Positions 7,368 through 15,632 of a DNA stretch of 41,287 bases are shown here, one piece after another (the stretch's first letter is position 1; every line of letters begins with the position of its first letter). The notes below the pieces were generated by a model. It had not been told where the DNA came from. It worked only from the letters and a program-made list of their open reading frames with translations, and made no database searches. Source of the DNA: an uncultured Oscillospiraceae bacterium (lineage in GTDB: Bacteria > Bacillota > Clostridia > Oscillospirales > Acutalibacteraceae). The stretch is taken from assembly GCA_900547445.1 (NCBI GenBank), contig URGJ01000014.1, positions 1 through 41,287 of the forward strand, written 5' to 3'. The translations under genes and the position numbers were made by a program.

Positions 7368-7396
7368 TTGTAAAAAGGAAATAATTATGATATTAT
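7368..7396 (+). promoter_or_regulatory. promoter of the flippase gene
   Basis: TTGTAA (7368-7373), 17 bases, TATTAT (7391-7396). It lies between the terminator above and the ribosome binding site AAGGAGG at 7431. Confidence 0.5.
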
Positions 7397-7449
7397 AGAA
7401 AATATTACGAAACGGGATTTTATAGTAAGTAAGGAGGGTGCGAGGCTTT

Positions 7450-8853
7450 ATGAATAAATATAAAACCCTTTTGTCAAATACCCTCCTTATAAGCATTGGC
7501 ACCTTCGGCTCTAAGATACTGGTCTTTTTTATGGTGCGGTTTTATACCGGGTATCTCACCCCCTCGGATTACGGCACGGCGGACCTTATTACCCAAACGG
7601 CAAACCTGTTGTTTCCGATTATCTCTATGGGGATAACGGACGGGGTTTTTCGTTTCGCGCTCGATAACGAGCGTGGCCGGCGGAGCGTTTTCACGGTCGG
7701 CTTTATTACGATAACGGCGGGAGCGGTATTCTTTTTAGCGGTTATTCCTCTGCTTAATACTGTCAAGGAATTTAAGGGCTATATATGGCTAATTGTAATT
7801 TATACCATGGCGTATTGCTACCATTCGCTTTGCGCCCAGTTTATCAGGGCTAAGGGAGATACCGCGCTTTTCGCGGTACAGGGAATAATTAATACCTCGT
7901 TGGTAATTGTCCTTAATATTCTTTTTTTGGCGGTTTTTAAAATCGGCGTTACGGGCTATGTGCTGTCGGTGGTGTTGGCGGACTTTTTGTGCACGATTTT
8001 CCTATTTGTAAAGGAACGGCTTTGGAGACAGTTCACGCTTCACCCGCGCAAAATTGCCTTTAAGAGAATGTTGCGTTACAGTATTCCGCTCATTCCCGCG
8101 ACAATATTCTGGTGGATAACCAGCGTTTCCGACCGCTATATGGTGAACGCGATGATAGGAAGTACAGAAAACGGAATTTACGCGGTATCCTATAAAATAC
8201 CTACGATTTTAACCCTCGTTTCAACAATATTTATGCAGGCGTGGCAGTTCTCGGCGGTTACCGAGTCGCACGGCGACAGAAAGGAGCATATAAGATTTTT
8301 TACCAATGTCTGGCGCTCCTTTCAGGCGGTTATGTTCCTTGCGGGTTCGGTTATTATTGCCTTTGCGAAGCCTGCAATAAGGATACTTTCTACCGAACAG
8401 TATTATTCCGCGTGGGAGTATGTGCCGCTTTTGTCGGCTTCGATGATTTTTACCGCCTTTGTTTCCTTTACGGGTACGGTTTATGTGGTTACAAAGCAAA
8501 GCGGAATATCCTTTATTACCGCTATGGCGGGCGCGGTAATAAATATTGCCCTTAATTTACTGCTTATTCCGTCGCCGCTCGGGGTTCAGGGCGCGGCGAT
8601 AGCCACTTTCTTGAGCTATTTTGCGGTGTTTTTAATCCGCGCGGTTAATTCGAGAAAATATATTCCGTTTAAGCTTTACGGCGGGCATATTTCTGTTAAT
8701 ACCGTCCTTATTACGGTGCAGATTGTTTTTTCGGTGCTTCAACTGCCGTTTTGGATTCCCGTTCAGGCAGTCTGTCTGCTTTTGTTGGCGGCGGTGAATT
8801 TTAAATTTCTTTTGCCCTGTCTTACAAAACTGCTTTCAATAATTAAAAAATAA
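7450..8853 (+). CDS. polysaccharide/oligosaccharide flippase family membrane protein
   Basis: A 467-residue integral membrane protein with about 12-14 hydrophobic helices, of the MOP (Wzx/MATE-like) exporter superfamily. The N-terminus reads LLISIGTFGSKILVFFMVRFY, with YLTPSDYGTADL, typical of lipid-linked sugar flippases; GVQGAAIATFLSYF near residue 380 is the usual repeat in the C-terminal half. I start at ATG 7450, since the GTG at 7438 directly touches the AAGGAGG site and would not work. No glycosyltransferase genes lie nearby, so the substrate is unknown. It could move an envelope or spore-wall lipid-linked glycan. Confidence 0.85.
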   Translation: MNKYKTLLSNTLLISIGTFGSKILVFFMVRFYTGYLTPSDYGTADLITQTANLLFPIISMGITDGVFRFALDNERGRRSVFTVGFITITAGAVFFLAVIPLLNTVKEFKGYIWLIVIYTMAYCYHSLCAQFIRAKGDTALFAVQGIINTSLVIVLNILFLAVFKIGVTGYVLSVVLADFLCTIFLFVKERLWRQFTLHPRKIAFKRMLRYSIPLIPATIFWWITSVSDRYMVNAMIGSTENGIYAVSYKIPTILTLVSTIFMQAWQFSAVTESHGDRKEHIRFFTNVWRSFQAVMFLAGSVIIAFAKPAIRILSTEQYYSAWEYVPLLSASMIFTAFVSFTGTVYVVTKQSGISFITAMAGAVINIALNLLLIPSPLGVQGAAIATFLSYFAVFLIRAVNSRKYIPFKLYGGHISVNTVLITVQIVFSVLQLPFWIPVQAVCLLLLAAVNFKFLLPCLTKLLSIIKK

Positions 8854-8876
8854 TATAAATATTCGGAGGACAAAAA

Positions 8877-9356
8877 TTGAGCTTTTTTAACACCTACATT
8901 GGAAAAATCGTAATGACCTTTCTAATTTCAATGGTTCCCGTCATCGAGCTGCGCGGCGCTATACCGATAGGGGTAGGCGCGGGGCTTAACCTGTGGCTTG
9001 CAATTGCGGTTTCCATTGTCGGAAATCTCGTTCCTGTGCCGTTTATTATCATATTTATTAAAAAGATTTTTGCTTGGCTCAGAACTAAAAGCGAAAAGCT
9101 TAACGGGCTTGTTACGCGACTTGAAAAAAGAGCGGAAAGTAAGTCAGCAACGGTGCAGAAATACGCCTTTTGGGGGCTTTTTATACTCGTGGCTATTCCT
9201 CTTCCGGGTACGGGCGCTTGGACGGGCGCGCTTGTTGCGGCAATGCTTGAAATGCCGCTTAAAAAAGCTTTTCCCGCAATTATGCTCGGGGTGTTGGGAG
9301 CGGGAGCAATAGTCGCCTTTGTCACCTACGGCGCGGGCGCATTGCTGTTTTCTTAA
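8877..9356 (+). CDS. small multidrug export family protein (COG2426)
   Basis: A 159-residue membrane protein starting at TTG, with GGAGGA 8 bases before it. It has about four hydrophobic helices. The motifs ELRGAIPIG near residue 24 and IPLPGTGAWTGAL near residue 107 are typical of the Sm_multidrug_ex family, which is distantly similar to DedA-like proteins. Transport of drugs is only the family name; the real substrate is unknown. It follows the flippase gene by 23 bases and is probably on the same transcript, which ends at the terminator near 9430. Confidence 0.85.
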   Translation: MSFFNTYIGKIVMTFLISMVPVIELRGAIPIGVGAGLNLWLAIAVSIVGNLVPVPFIIIFIKKIFAWLRTKSEKLNGLVTRLEKRAESKSATVQKYAFWGLFILVAIPLPGTGAWTGALVAAMLEMPLKKAFPAIMLGVLGAGAIVAFVTYGAGALLFS

Positions 9357-9422
9357 TTAATATATTTTCCGATATAGCTTTGTTTAAGGTGCTTGGCACT
9401 AATACTGTAAGCTTACGGCACG

Positions 9423-9450
9423 ACCCTCCTTTAGTCGAGGAGGGTTTTTA
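9423..9450 (+). terminator. intrinsic terminator before the his operon
   Basis: ACCCTCCT (9423-9430) pairs perfectly with AGGAGGGT (9438-9445) across a 7-base loop, followed by TTTTTATT. It closes the flippase transcript and insulates the next promoter. Upstream, 9357-9422 holds the small palindrome GTAAGCTTAC but no gene. Confidence 0.9.
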
Positions 9451-9470
9451 TTATAATTTTAAAAATTATA

Positions 9471-9499
9471 TTGACTTTAGCACGCTGATGTGTTAAAAT
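9471..9499 (+). promoter_or_regulatory. promoter of the yerC-his operon
   Basis: TTGACT (9471-9476), 17 bases, TAAAAT (9494-9499), the only good promoter before the histidine genes. The leader is about 27 bases, with CAGGAG (9517-9522) as ribosome binding site, so there is no space for a T-box or an attenuator. Confidence 0.75.
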
Positions 9500-9507
9500 A
9501 CTAAAGT
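9474..9507. promoter_or_regulatory. candidate operator for the TrpR-like YerC protein
   Basis: Two nested inverted repeats cover the promoter. TTTAGCAC (9476-9483) is matched by GTGTTAAA (9490-9497) with one mismatch and a 6-base centre. ACTTTAG (9474-9480) is matched perfectly by CTAAAGT (9501-9507). The position between and around the -35 and -10 boxes is that of a classic repressor site. TrpR-fold proteins bind such symmetric sites; binding by YerC is inferred. Confidence 0.5.
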
Positions 9508-9532
9508 AAAATAATTCAGGAGTGCGTAAAAT

Positions 9533-9823
9533 ATGCATAAGCTTGATAAAGAAAGAATGAGCCTGCTTTACAGAGCGGTGCTGTCGCTCAAGACCGAGGA
9601 GGAGTGCGCGGCGTTTTTTGAGGACGCCTGCACCATTCAGGAAACCGAGTCGATAGCCCAGCGAATTGAGGTAGCCTGTCAGTTAAGCCGCGGCAAAAGC
9701 TATGTTGACATTAATAAAAGCACGGGGGCGAGCACCGCGACTATTTGCAGGGTAAGCCGATGCTTAAACTACGGAAGCGGCGGCTACAAAACGGTAATCG
9801 GGCGTTTGGAGGAGAATAAATGA
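9533..9823 (+). CDS. yerC: YerC/YecD family TrpR-related regulator
   Basis: A 96-residue all-helical protein of the Trp repressor superfamily. The core reads LKTEEECAAFFEDACT, then ETESIAQRIEVACQL and the HTH region GKSYVDINKSTGASTATICRVSR-like, ending in LNYGSGGY. Members of this family are often found at the head of histidine genes in Firmicutes, where they are thought to act as histidine-responsive repressors. Its stop overlaps the next start by 4 bases, and a palindrome covers its own promoter, so self-control of the whole operon is likely. Confidence 0.92.
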   Translation: MHKLDKERMSLLYRAVLSLKTEEECAAFFEDACTIQETESIAQRIEVACQLSRGKSYVDINKSTGASTATICRVSRCLNYGSGGYKTVIGRLEENK

Positions 9824-11382
9824 GCTTTGACGAGAGTATTTTAAAAAGCGACGAAAGAGCGGTATATGAGCTCAGAGCGCTTTACAGAGAATACGGATAT
9901 AACCAATTTAAAATGAGCAAGTTTGAGGAATATGATCTGTACTCCGAAAACAAGGACTTTTTGGTATCGGACGGGGTTATAACCTTTAACGATACAAACG
10001 GTAAGCTGTTAGCCTTAAAGCCCGACGTCACCCTTTCAATTTTAAAGAACTTTAAGGACGAGGCGGGGGCGACCGAGCGGCTTTACTACAATGAAAATGT
10101 TTACAGGATTTCCGAAACCTCCCATACATATAAGGAAATTATGCAGACGGGGCTTGAATGTATCGGGGATATAAACGGAGATAACGAGGCAGAGGTTATA
10201 ATACTTGCTCTTAAAAGCCTTGCGCTTATAAGTAATGCTTTTGTGCTTGACTTGTCCCACGTAGGTCTTGTCTCGGCTCTGCTTGACGGCTTCTCTTTAG
10301 TGGGTGAAAAAAGGAAATCGGCTTTAAACGCAATCGTATCAAAAAACGGCGACCTGCTTCGCGAAACCTGCGGCGAGGAAGCTTTCAGCGAGCTTAAATG
10401 CCTTATTAAAAGCTTTAAAAACGCTAAGGACGCGATTAAGGCGGTAGGCGAAATCTGTAAAAACGATTTGGCAAAGCAGTACGCTAAGGAGCTTTGGAAT
10501 ATTTACAACCGCGCGGACAGCGAGGGTTTTGGTAACAATATTAATATCGACTTTTCTATAGTTGATTCCGCCGCTTATTACAGCGGAGCGGTATTCAAGG
10601 GATATATAGGCGGTGCTGAGTCACGGGTGCTTTCGGGCGGAAGATATGACGGGCTTATGCGCAAGATGGGAAGAAAATCGGGCGGAATAGGCTTTGCTGT
10701 GTATCTTGACGCGCTCGAGCGCGCGGACGAAAAGGCGGGAACCGATAGCGGCTATATAAATGTCGCCCTGCCTAAAGGCAGACTTGGCGAAAAGGTTTAT
10801 TCAATGTTTGAAAGGGCGGGTTTTCCTTGCCCGTCAATCAAGGAAAACAACCGCAAGCTGATTTTTGAAAACAGCGAGTTGGGACTTCGATTTTTCTGGG
10901 TAAAGCCGTCGGACGTTGCTATCTATGTTGAGCGGGGCGCGGCGGACATAGGCGTTGCGGGAAAGGATATCCTGCTTGAGTATGAGCCTGATGTTTATGA
11001 ACTCCTTGATTTAAAACTCGGAAAGTGCCGTATGGCGGTGGCGGGCAAAAAGGACTTTAAGGACGACACCTCTAAAACACTTCGTGTAGCCACAAAGTTT
11101 TCAAATATCTCGCGTCAGTACTACGCCGAAAAGTGCCGCGATATTGATATTATCCACCTTAACGGCTCGATTGAGTTAGCCCCGATTTTAGGGCTATCGG
11201 ACGTTATTGTGGACATTGTGGAGACGGGCAAAACCCTGCTTGAAAATAACTTAGAGCCGTTTGAAACAATCGTTCCGATAAGCGCAAGGCTTATTTCAAA
11301 CAAGGCAAGCTTCAAATTCAAGGCGGAAAAAATAGAGAAAATCAAAAAGGGACTTTTAAGTCTTACGGAGAATGAAAAATGA
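9820..11382 (+). CDS. hisZG: HisZ-HisG fusion: ATP phosphoribosyltransferase regulatory plus catalytic subunit
   Basis: A single 520-residue frame with no stop or frameshift. Residues 1-300 match HisZ, the histidyl-tRNA synthetase-like regulatory subunit: ALKPDVTLSI, ERLYYNENVYR, TGLECIGD, and SGGRYDGLM followed by GIGFAVYLDAL. After a 10-residue linker, residues 311-520 form a short-form HisG: INVALPKGRLGEKV, FFWVKPSDVAIYVERGAADI and the PRPP-binding DIVETGKTLLENN. In most bacteria with short HisG these are two genes whose products make an octamer; here they are joined in the order Z then G. The enzyme catalyses the first, feedback-controlled step of histidine synthesis. There is a 4-base overlap on both sides. 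Confidence 0.93.
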   Translation: MSFDESILKSDERAVYELRALYREYGYNQFKMSKFEEYDLYSENKDFLVSDGVITFNDTNGKLLALKPDVTLSILKNFKDEAGATERLYYNENVYRISETSHTYKEIMQTGLECIGDINGDNEAEVIILALKSLALISNAFVLDLSHVGLVSALLDGFSLVGEKRKSALNAIVSKNGDLLRETCGEEAFSELKCLIKSFKNAKDAIKAVGEICKNDLAKQYAKELWNIYNRADSEGFGNNINIDFSIVDSAAYYSGAVFKGYIGGAESRVLSGGRYDGLMRKMGRKSGGIGFAVYLDALERADEKAGTDSGYINVALPKGRLGEKVYSMFERAGFPCPSIKENNRKLIFENSELGLRFFWVKPSDVAIYVERGAADIGVAGKDILLEYEPDVYELLDLKLGKCRMAVAGKKDFKDDTSKTLRVATKFSNISRQYYAEKCRDIDIIHLNGSIELAPILGLSDVIVDIVETGKTLLENNLEPFETIVPISARLISNKASFKFKAEKIEKIKKGLLSLTENEK

Positions 11383-12659
11383 TTAAGATTATGAAATACG
11401 GCGAGGTTTCGCCCAAGGAAATTTTCGCGCGAGGCACGGCGGCGACCGATGTTTCGGGTATTGTGCGCGATATTATAGACAATGTTAAGGCAAACGGCGA
11501 TAAAGCGCTTTACGAATATTGCGAAAAATTTGATAAGGCGAAATTATCCTCGCTTGAGGTTACTAACGAGGAAATAGACGAGGCATTTAGCACGGTTGAG
11601 CCTCAGTTTATAGAGATTTTAAAGCAAGCGGCGGAGAATATCCGCGCCTTTCACAAACAGCAGGTGCGCCAAAGCTTTATCCTGAACGGCGACGGCTATG
11701 TGACGGGGCAGAAAATCACCCCGATTGAAAAGGTGGGGCTTTATGTACCCGGCGGTACGGCGGCGTATCCCTCCACCGTTTTAATGGACAGTATTCCCGC
11801 TAAAATCGCGGGCTGTGAGGAGATTTGCATTACCACTCCCCCGTCAGCGGACGGCAAGGTTAATCCCACAATACTTGCGGCGGCGAAAATAGCGGGGGTT
11901 GACCGCATTTTCAAAATCGGCGGAGCACAGGCGGTAGCCGCACTCGCCTACGGAACCGAAACAGTACCTAAGGTCGATAAAATTGTAGGCCCCGGCAACG
12001 CCTTTGTTGCAGAGGCTAAGAGACAGGTTTTCGGGCTTGTTTCGATTGATATGATAGCGGGGCCAAGCGAGATTTTGGTAATTGCAGACGGCAAGAGCAA
12101 CCCGAAATTTGTCGCGGCGGATCTGCTCTCTCAAGCGGAGCACGATAAAATGGCGTCGGCGGTGCTCGTGACCGACAGCGCCGAATTAGCAGAGCAGGTA
12201 AGTGCCGAGCTTGAAAGGCAGATACCCTTACTGCCCCGTGCCGAGATAGCCCGCATTTCGATTGACAATAACGGCAAAATCATCGTCGCCGACAATCTTT
12301 TTGATGTTATTGAGGTTGCAAATGAAATAGCCCCCGAGCATTTGGAGCTCTCGGTTGACAATCCCTTTGATTACCTTGACAAAATAAAGAACGCAGGCAG
12401 TATTTTTATGGGCAGATACTGTCCCGAGGCTTTGGGCGACTATTTTGCAGGGCCTAACCACACACTGCCCACCTCGGGTACGGCAAGATTTTCAAGTCCC
12501 CTTTCGGTCGACGATTTCGTTAAAAAATCACAGTACACCTATTATACAAAGGACGCGCTCAAAAAGTCTGCCGAGTCGGTGGCTTTCTTTGCCGAAAAAG
12601 AGGGTCTTTCCGCCCACGCAAGGAGCGTTACGGTGCGTTTTGAGGATGAAACAAAATGA
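11379..12659 (+). CDS. hisD: histidinol dehydrogenase
   Basis: A 426-residue zinc enzyme that makes the last two oxidations, from histidinol to histidine, with NAD. Motifs: GLYVPGGTAAYPS, IVGPGNAFVAEAKR, IAGPSEILV, QAEHDKMA around residue 255, APEHLEL with the catalytic Glu-His pair near 320, and GPNHTLPTSGTARF near 358. The length is normal. It overlaps both neighbours by 4 bases (ATGA), the usual pattern of translational coupling along this operon. Confidence 0.98.
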   Translation: MIKIMKYGEVSPKEIFARGTAATDVSGIVRDIIDNVKANGDKALYEYCEKFDKAKLSSLEVTNEEIDEAFSTVEPQFIEILKQAAENIRAFHKQQVRQSFILNGDGYVTGQKITPIEKVGLYVPGGTAAYPSTVLMDSIPAKIAGCEEICITTPPSADGKVNPTILAAAKIAGVDRIFKIGGAQAVAALAYGTETVPKVDKIVGPGNAFVAEAKRQVFGLVSIDMIAGPSEILVIADGKSNPKFVAADLLSQAEHDKMASAVLVTDSAELAEQVSAELERQIPLLPRAEIARISIDNNGKIIVADNLFDVIEVANEIAPEHLELSVDNPFDYLDKIKNAGSIFMGRYCPEALGDYFAGPNHTLPTSGTARFSSPLSVDDFVKKSQYTYYTKDALKKSAESVAFFAEKEGLSAHARSVTVRFEDETK

Positions 12660-13717
12660 GCAGATTTCTAAGCCAAAAATTAGCGGGGCTTGAGGCGTAT
12701 GTTCCGGGGGAGCAGCCGAGGGACAAGCGTTACATAAAGCTTAACACCAACGAATCGCCCTATCCGCCGCCGAAAAGCGTTACCGATTCGATAGGAAAAG
12801 CGGAAATCGAGGATTTGCGGCTTTACTCCGACCCCGAGTGTACCGCACTTAAGGCGGCGCTGGCAGAGCAGTACGGCGTAAATACCAAAAATATTTTCAT
12901 CTCCAACGGCTCGGATGAGGTTTTAAATTTCGCCTTTATGGCGTACGGCGATAAGGGGGCGGTTTTCCCCGATATAACCTACGGCTTTTACTCGGTGTTT
13001 GCCGATTTATACGGAATTAATGCCGAGGTCGCACCTCTAAATGAGGATTTTACGGTTGATATAAACGACTACTGCGGCAAAAACAGCCTTGTAGTAATTG
13101 CAAACCCCAACGCACCCACAGGTATCGCCTTAGAGCTTTCAGAGATTGAGAAAATCGTTTCCTCAAACCCTGACGGGATTGTGATTATAGACGAGGCATA
13201 CGTCGATTTCGGAGCACAAAGCGCAATAAAGCTTACCGAGGAGTATTCAAATCTGCTTGTCGTGCAGACCTTTTCAAAATCCCGCAGTATGGCGGGGGCA
13301 AGACTGGGCTTTGCCTTTGCGAATGAGCAAATTATCGAAGACCTCGAAAAAATCAAGTATTCTACCAACCCTTACAATATTAACAGGCTGACCCAAATTA
13401 CGGGGACGGCGGCGCTAAAAAATCAGGCGTATTTTGACGAAAACTGTCACAAAATCGCCGAAACACGGGAATATGTAAAGGCGGAGCTTAAACAGTTGGG
13501 CTTTACGGTTACCGATTCAAAGGCGAATTTCCTGTTTGCCAAAAGCGATAAAATAGGCGGTAAGGAGCTGTATTTGTCCCTTAAGGAGCGCGGAATTTTA
13601 ATAAGGCATTTTGAAAACGAGCGCATAAAGGACTTTAACCGCATTACCGTAGGCAGCCGTGAGGAAATGGAAATATTCCTTAAAAATGTGGGTGAAATTA
13701 TGGGAGGCAAGCTATGA
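12656..13717 (+). CDS. hisC: histidinol-phosphate aminotransferase
   Basis: A 353-residue class I/II PLP-dependent aminotransferase that converts imidazole acetol phosphate to histidinol phosphate using glutamate. Seen: KLNTNESPYPP at the N-terminus, SNGSDEVL, NPNAPTG (substrate and PLP contact), IDEAYVDF, and TFSKSRSMAGARLGFA with the PLP lysine at K208. NRITVGSREEM stands near the C-terminus. The start ATG overlaps the hisD stop by 4 bases. Placement between hisD and hisB supports HisC rather than another aminotransferase. Confidence 0.96.
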   Translation: MSRFLSQKLAGLEAYVPGEQPRDKRYIKLNTNESPYPPPKSVTDSIGKAEIEDLRLYSDPECTALKAALAEQYGVNTKNIFISNGSDEVLNFAFMAYGDKGAVFPDITYGFYSVFADLYGINAEVAPLNEDFTVDINDYCGKNSLVVIANPNAPTGIALELSEIEKIVSSNPDGIVIIDEAYVDFGAQSAIKLTEEYSNLLVVQTFSKSRSMAGARLGFAFANEQIIEDLEKIKYSTNPYNINRLTQITGTAALKNQAYFDENCHKIAETREYVKAELKQLGFTVTDSKANFLFAKSDKIGGKELYLSLKERGILIRHFENERIKDFNRITVGSREEMEIFLKNVGEIMGGKL

Positions 13718-14301
13718 GAACCGCAGAAATCAACAGAAAAACCAATGAAACCGATATTAAGCTAAGCCTTAATCTTGACGGTACGGGAAAAAGCGAAATC
13801 AACACAGGCTGTGGCTTTCTTGACCATATGCTTGCCCTTTTTGCCCGTCACGGCGGGTTTGACCTTACCGTTTCCTGCAAGGGAGACACCTATGTGGATT
13901 ACCATCACACGGTGGAGGATATCGGCATAGCCTTGGGCGATGCGTTTAAGTCAGCTTTAGGCGATATGCGGGGCATTACCCGTTACGGAAGCTTTATTCT
14001 GCCTATGGACGAAGCGCTTATTATGACGGCGGTGGATATTTCGGGACGGTCGCATTTGTCCTATGATTTAACCATTCCCGCCCAAAAGGTCGGCGATTTT
14101 GATACCGAGCTTGCAGAGGAATTTTACTTAGGCTTTGTGCGCCATGCGGCTATTACCTTACATATAAAACAGCTTAGCGGCACTAACTCCCACCACATTA
14201 TTGAGGGAGCGTTTAAGTCTGTATCAAGAAGTCTTGCGGCGGCGGTTAAGATTGATGAGAGCCGCAGAGATGAAATTCCGTCCACAAAGGGTGTGCTTTA
14301 A
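13714..14301 (+). CDS. hisB: imidazoleglycerol-phosphate dehydratase
   Basis: A 195-residue monofunctional HisB that removes water from imidazole glycerol phosphate. The two symmetric metal motifs are present: YHHTVEDIGI near residue 70 and SHHIIEGAFK near 170, with GFLDHML in the N-terminal half. The fused phosphatase domain of enteric HisB is absent; the separate PHP phosphatase at the end of the operon does that step. It overlaps hisC by 4 bases and directly abuts hisH. Confidence 0.98.
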   Translation: MRTAEINRKTNETDIKLSLNLDGTGKSEINTGCGFLDHMLALFARHGGFDLTVSCKGDTYVDYHHTVEDIGIALGDAFKSALGDMRGITRYGSFILPMDEALIMTAVDISGRSHLSYDLTIPAQKVGDFDTELAEEFYLGFVRHAAITLHIKQLSGTNSHHIIEGAFKSVSRSLAAAVKIDESRRDEIPSTKGVL

Positions 14302-14922
14302 ATGATTGCAATTATTGATTACGGTGTAGGTAACCTTTTTTCCCTATCCTCTTCCCTAAAAGCGGTGGGAGCGGACGCGGTTATCACGGGGGACAGCGAG
14401 CAAATACGAAAAGCCGACAAGCTGATACTACCCGGTGTGGGCGCCTTCGGCGACGCCATGGAAAAGCTAAAATCCGACGGGCTTGATAGGCTTATAAAAG
14501 AAGAAACCGCTTTGGGCAAGCCGCTTTTGGGTATCTGCCTTGGTATGCAGCTTTTGTTCGACAAAAGCTACGAGTTCGGCGAGCATTTTGGGTTAGGTCT
14601 TATTAAGGGCGAGGTTGTGCCGATGGAGGGCAGAATACCCCAAAACCTTAAAATACCGCATATCGGCTGGAATGCGCTGAAGTTCACGGGTGACTGCCCG
14701 ATTTTTAAAAACAATAAGGACGGCGATTTCGTTTATTTTGTTCATTCCTTTTTTGCGGACGGTTGTGAGGAAAGCGTTACCGCCACCACCGAATACGGCA
14801 TAAAAATTACCGCGGCGGCGGCAAATAAAAATGTTTTCGGCTGTCAGTTCCACCCCGAAAAGAGCGGCGAAACGGGGCTTAAAATTCTGCGCGCCTTTTG
14901 CGGCTTGGAGGCAAATAAATGA
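14302..14922 (+). CDS. hisH: imidazole glycerol phosphate synthase, glutaminase subunit
   Basis: A 206-residue class I glutamine amidotransferase that supplies ammonia to HisF. The triad is visible: C79 in GICLGMQLLF, and H184 and E186 in CQFHPEKSG. The N-terminus IDYGVGNLFSL and the LPGVGAFGDAM oxyanion region are typical. It starts directly after the hisB stop and overlaps hisA by 4 bases. Confidence 0.98.
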   Translation: MIAIIDYGVGNLFSLSSSLKAVGADAVITGDSEQIRKADKLILPGVGAFGDAMEKLKSDGLDRLIKEETALGKPLLGICLGMQLLFDKSYEFGEHFGLGLIKGEVVPMEGRIPQNLKIPHIGWNALKFTGDCPIFKNNKDGDFVYFVHSFFADGCEESVTATTEYGIKITAAAANKNVFGCQFHPEKSGETGLKILRAFCGLEANK

Positions 14923-15632
14923 ACATTTTTCCTGCGATAGATTTGTACGAGCGCAAGGCGGTGCGGCTCTTTAAGGGCGATTACGCCGAAATGACCGTTT
15001 ACAGCGACAATCCCGTTGAAATAGCCCATGATTTTGAAGCTAAGGGCGCAAAATATATCCATATAGTTGACTTAGAGGGCGCGAAGAACGGCGAGACCCC
15101 TAATTTTGAGGTTGTAAAGGAGATCGCCCAAAATACGGGACTTTTTTGCGAGATAGGCGGCGGCATACGCTCGATTTATACCGTTGAAAAGTATTTAAGC
15201 GCGGGGCTTGACCGCGTGATTTTAGGCACGGCGGCGGTGAATGATGAGGAATTCTTGCGAACCGCCGTAAATAAGTACGGCGATAAAATCGCTGTAGGCG
15301 TAGATATAAAGGACGGCTTTGTAGCGGTAAAAGGCTGGACCGAAAAATCGGAATACAGTTGTTTTGATTTCTGCGAAAAAATGCGGGAAATAGGGATTAA
15401 AACCCTTATCTGCACCGATATTTCAAGGGACGGCGCGATGAGAGGCACAAACCGACAGCTTTATAAGGAGCTTTCCGAAAAGTTTGATATGAACATCACC
15501 GCCTCAGGGGGAGTGTCAAGCATTGACGATATTAAGGCTTTAAGACAGCTCGACCTTTACGGCGCGATAATCGGTAAGGCATACTATATAGGAGCAATCG
15601 ACCTATGTGAAGCATTGGAGGCGGCAAAATGA
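14919..15632 (+). CDS. hisA: phosphoribosylformimino-AICAR ribotide isomerase
   Basis: A 237-residue (beta-alpha)8 barrel that isomerises ProFAR to PRFAR. The first-half catalytic Asp lies in FPAIDLYERKAVRL and the second-half Asp in CTDISRDGAMRG; phosphate is held by EIGGGIRS and TASGGVSS. HisA and HisF share this fold; DLYERKAVRL and ISRDGAMRG point to HisA, and the true HisF follows. It overlaps neighbours by 4 bases on both sides. Confidence 0.97.
   Translation: MNIFPAIDLYERKAVRLFKGDYAEMTVYSDNPVEIAHDFEAKGAKYIHIVDLEGAKNGETPNFEVVKEIAQNTGLFCEIGGGIRSIYTVEKYLSAGLDRVILGTAAVNDEEFLRTAVNKYGDKIAVGVDIKDGFVAVKGWTEKSEYSCFDFCEKMREIGIKTLICTDISRDGAMRGTNRQLYKELSEKFDMNITASGGVSSIDDIKALRQLDLYGAIIGKAYYIGAIDLCEALEAAK

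Noticed and set aside
7164..7373. Overlapping frame of 69 residues over the Cys-rich gene
   Set aside because: It has no ribosome binding site, runs through the terminator and loses the cysteine pattern.
9391..9420. Small palindromes (GTGC-TTG-GCAC and GTAAGCTTAC) before the terminator
   Set aside because: They are short and lie in A/T-rich spacer with no link to a gene; a function cannot be supported.
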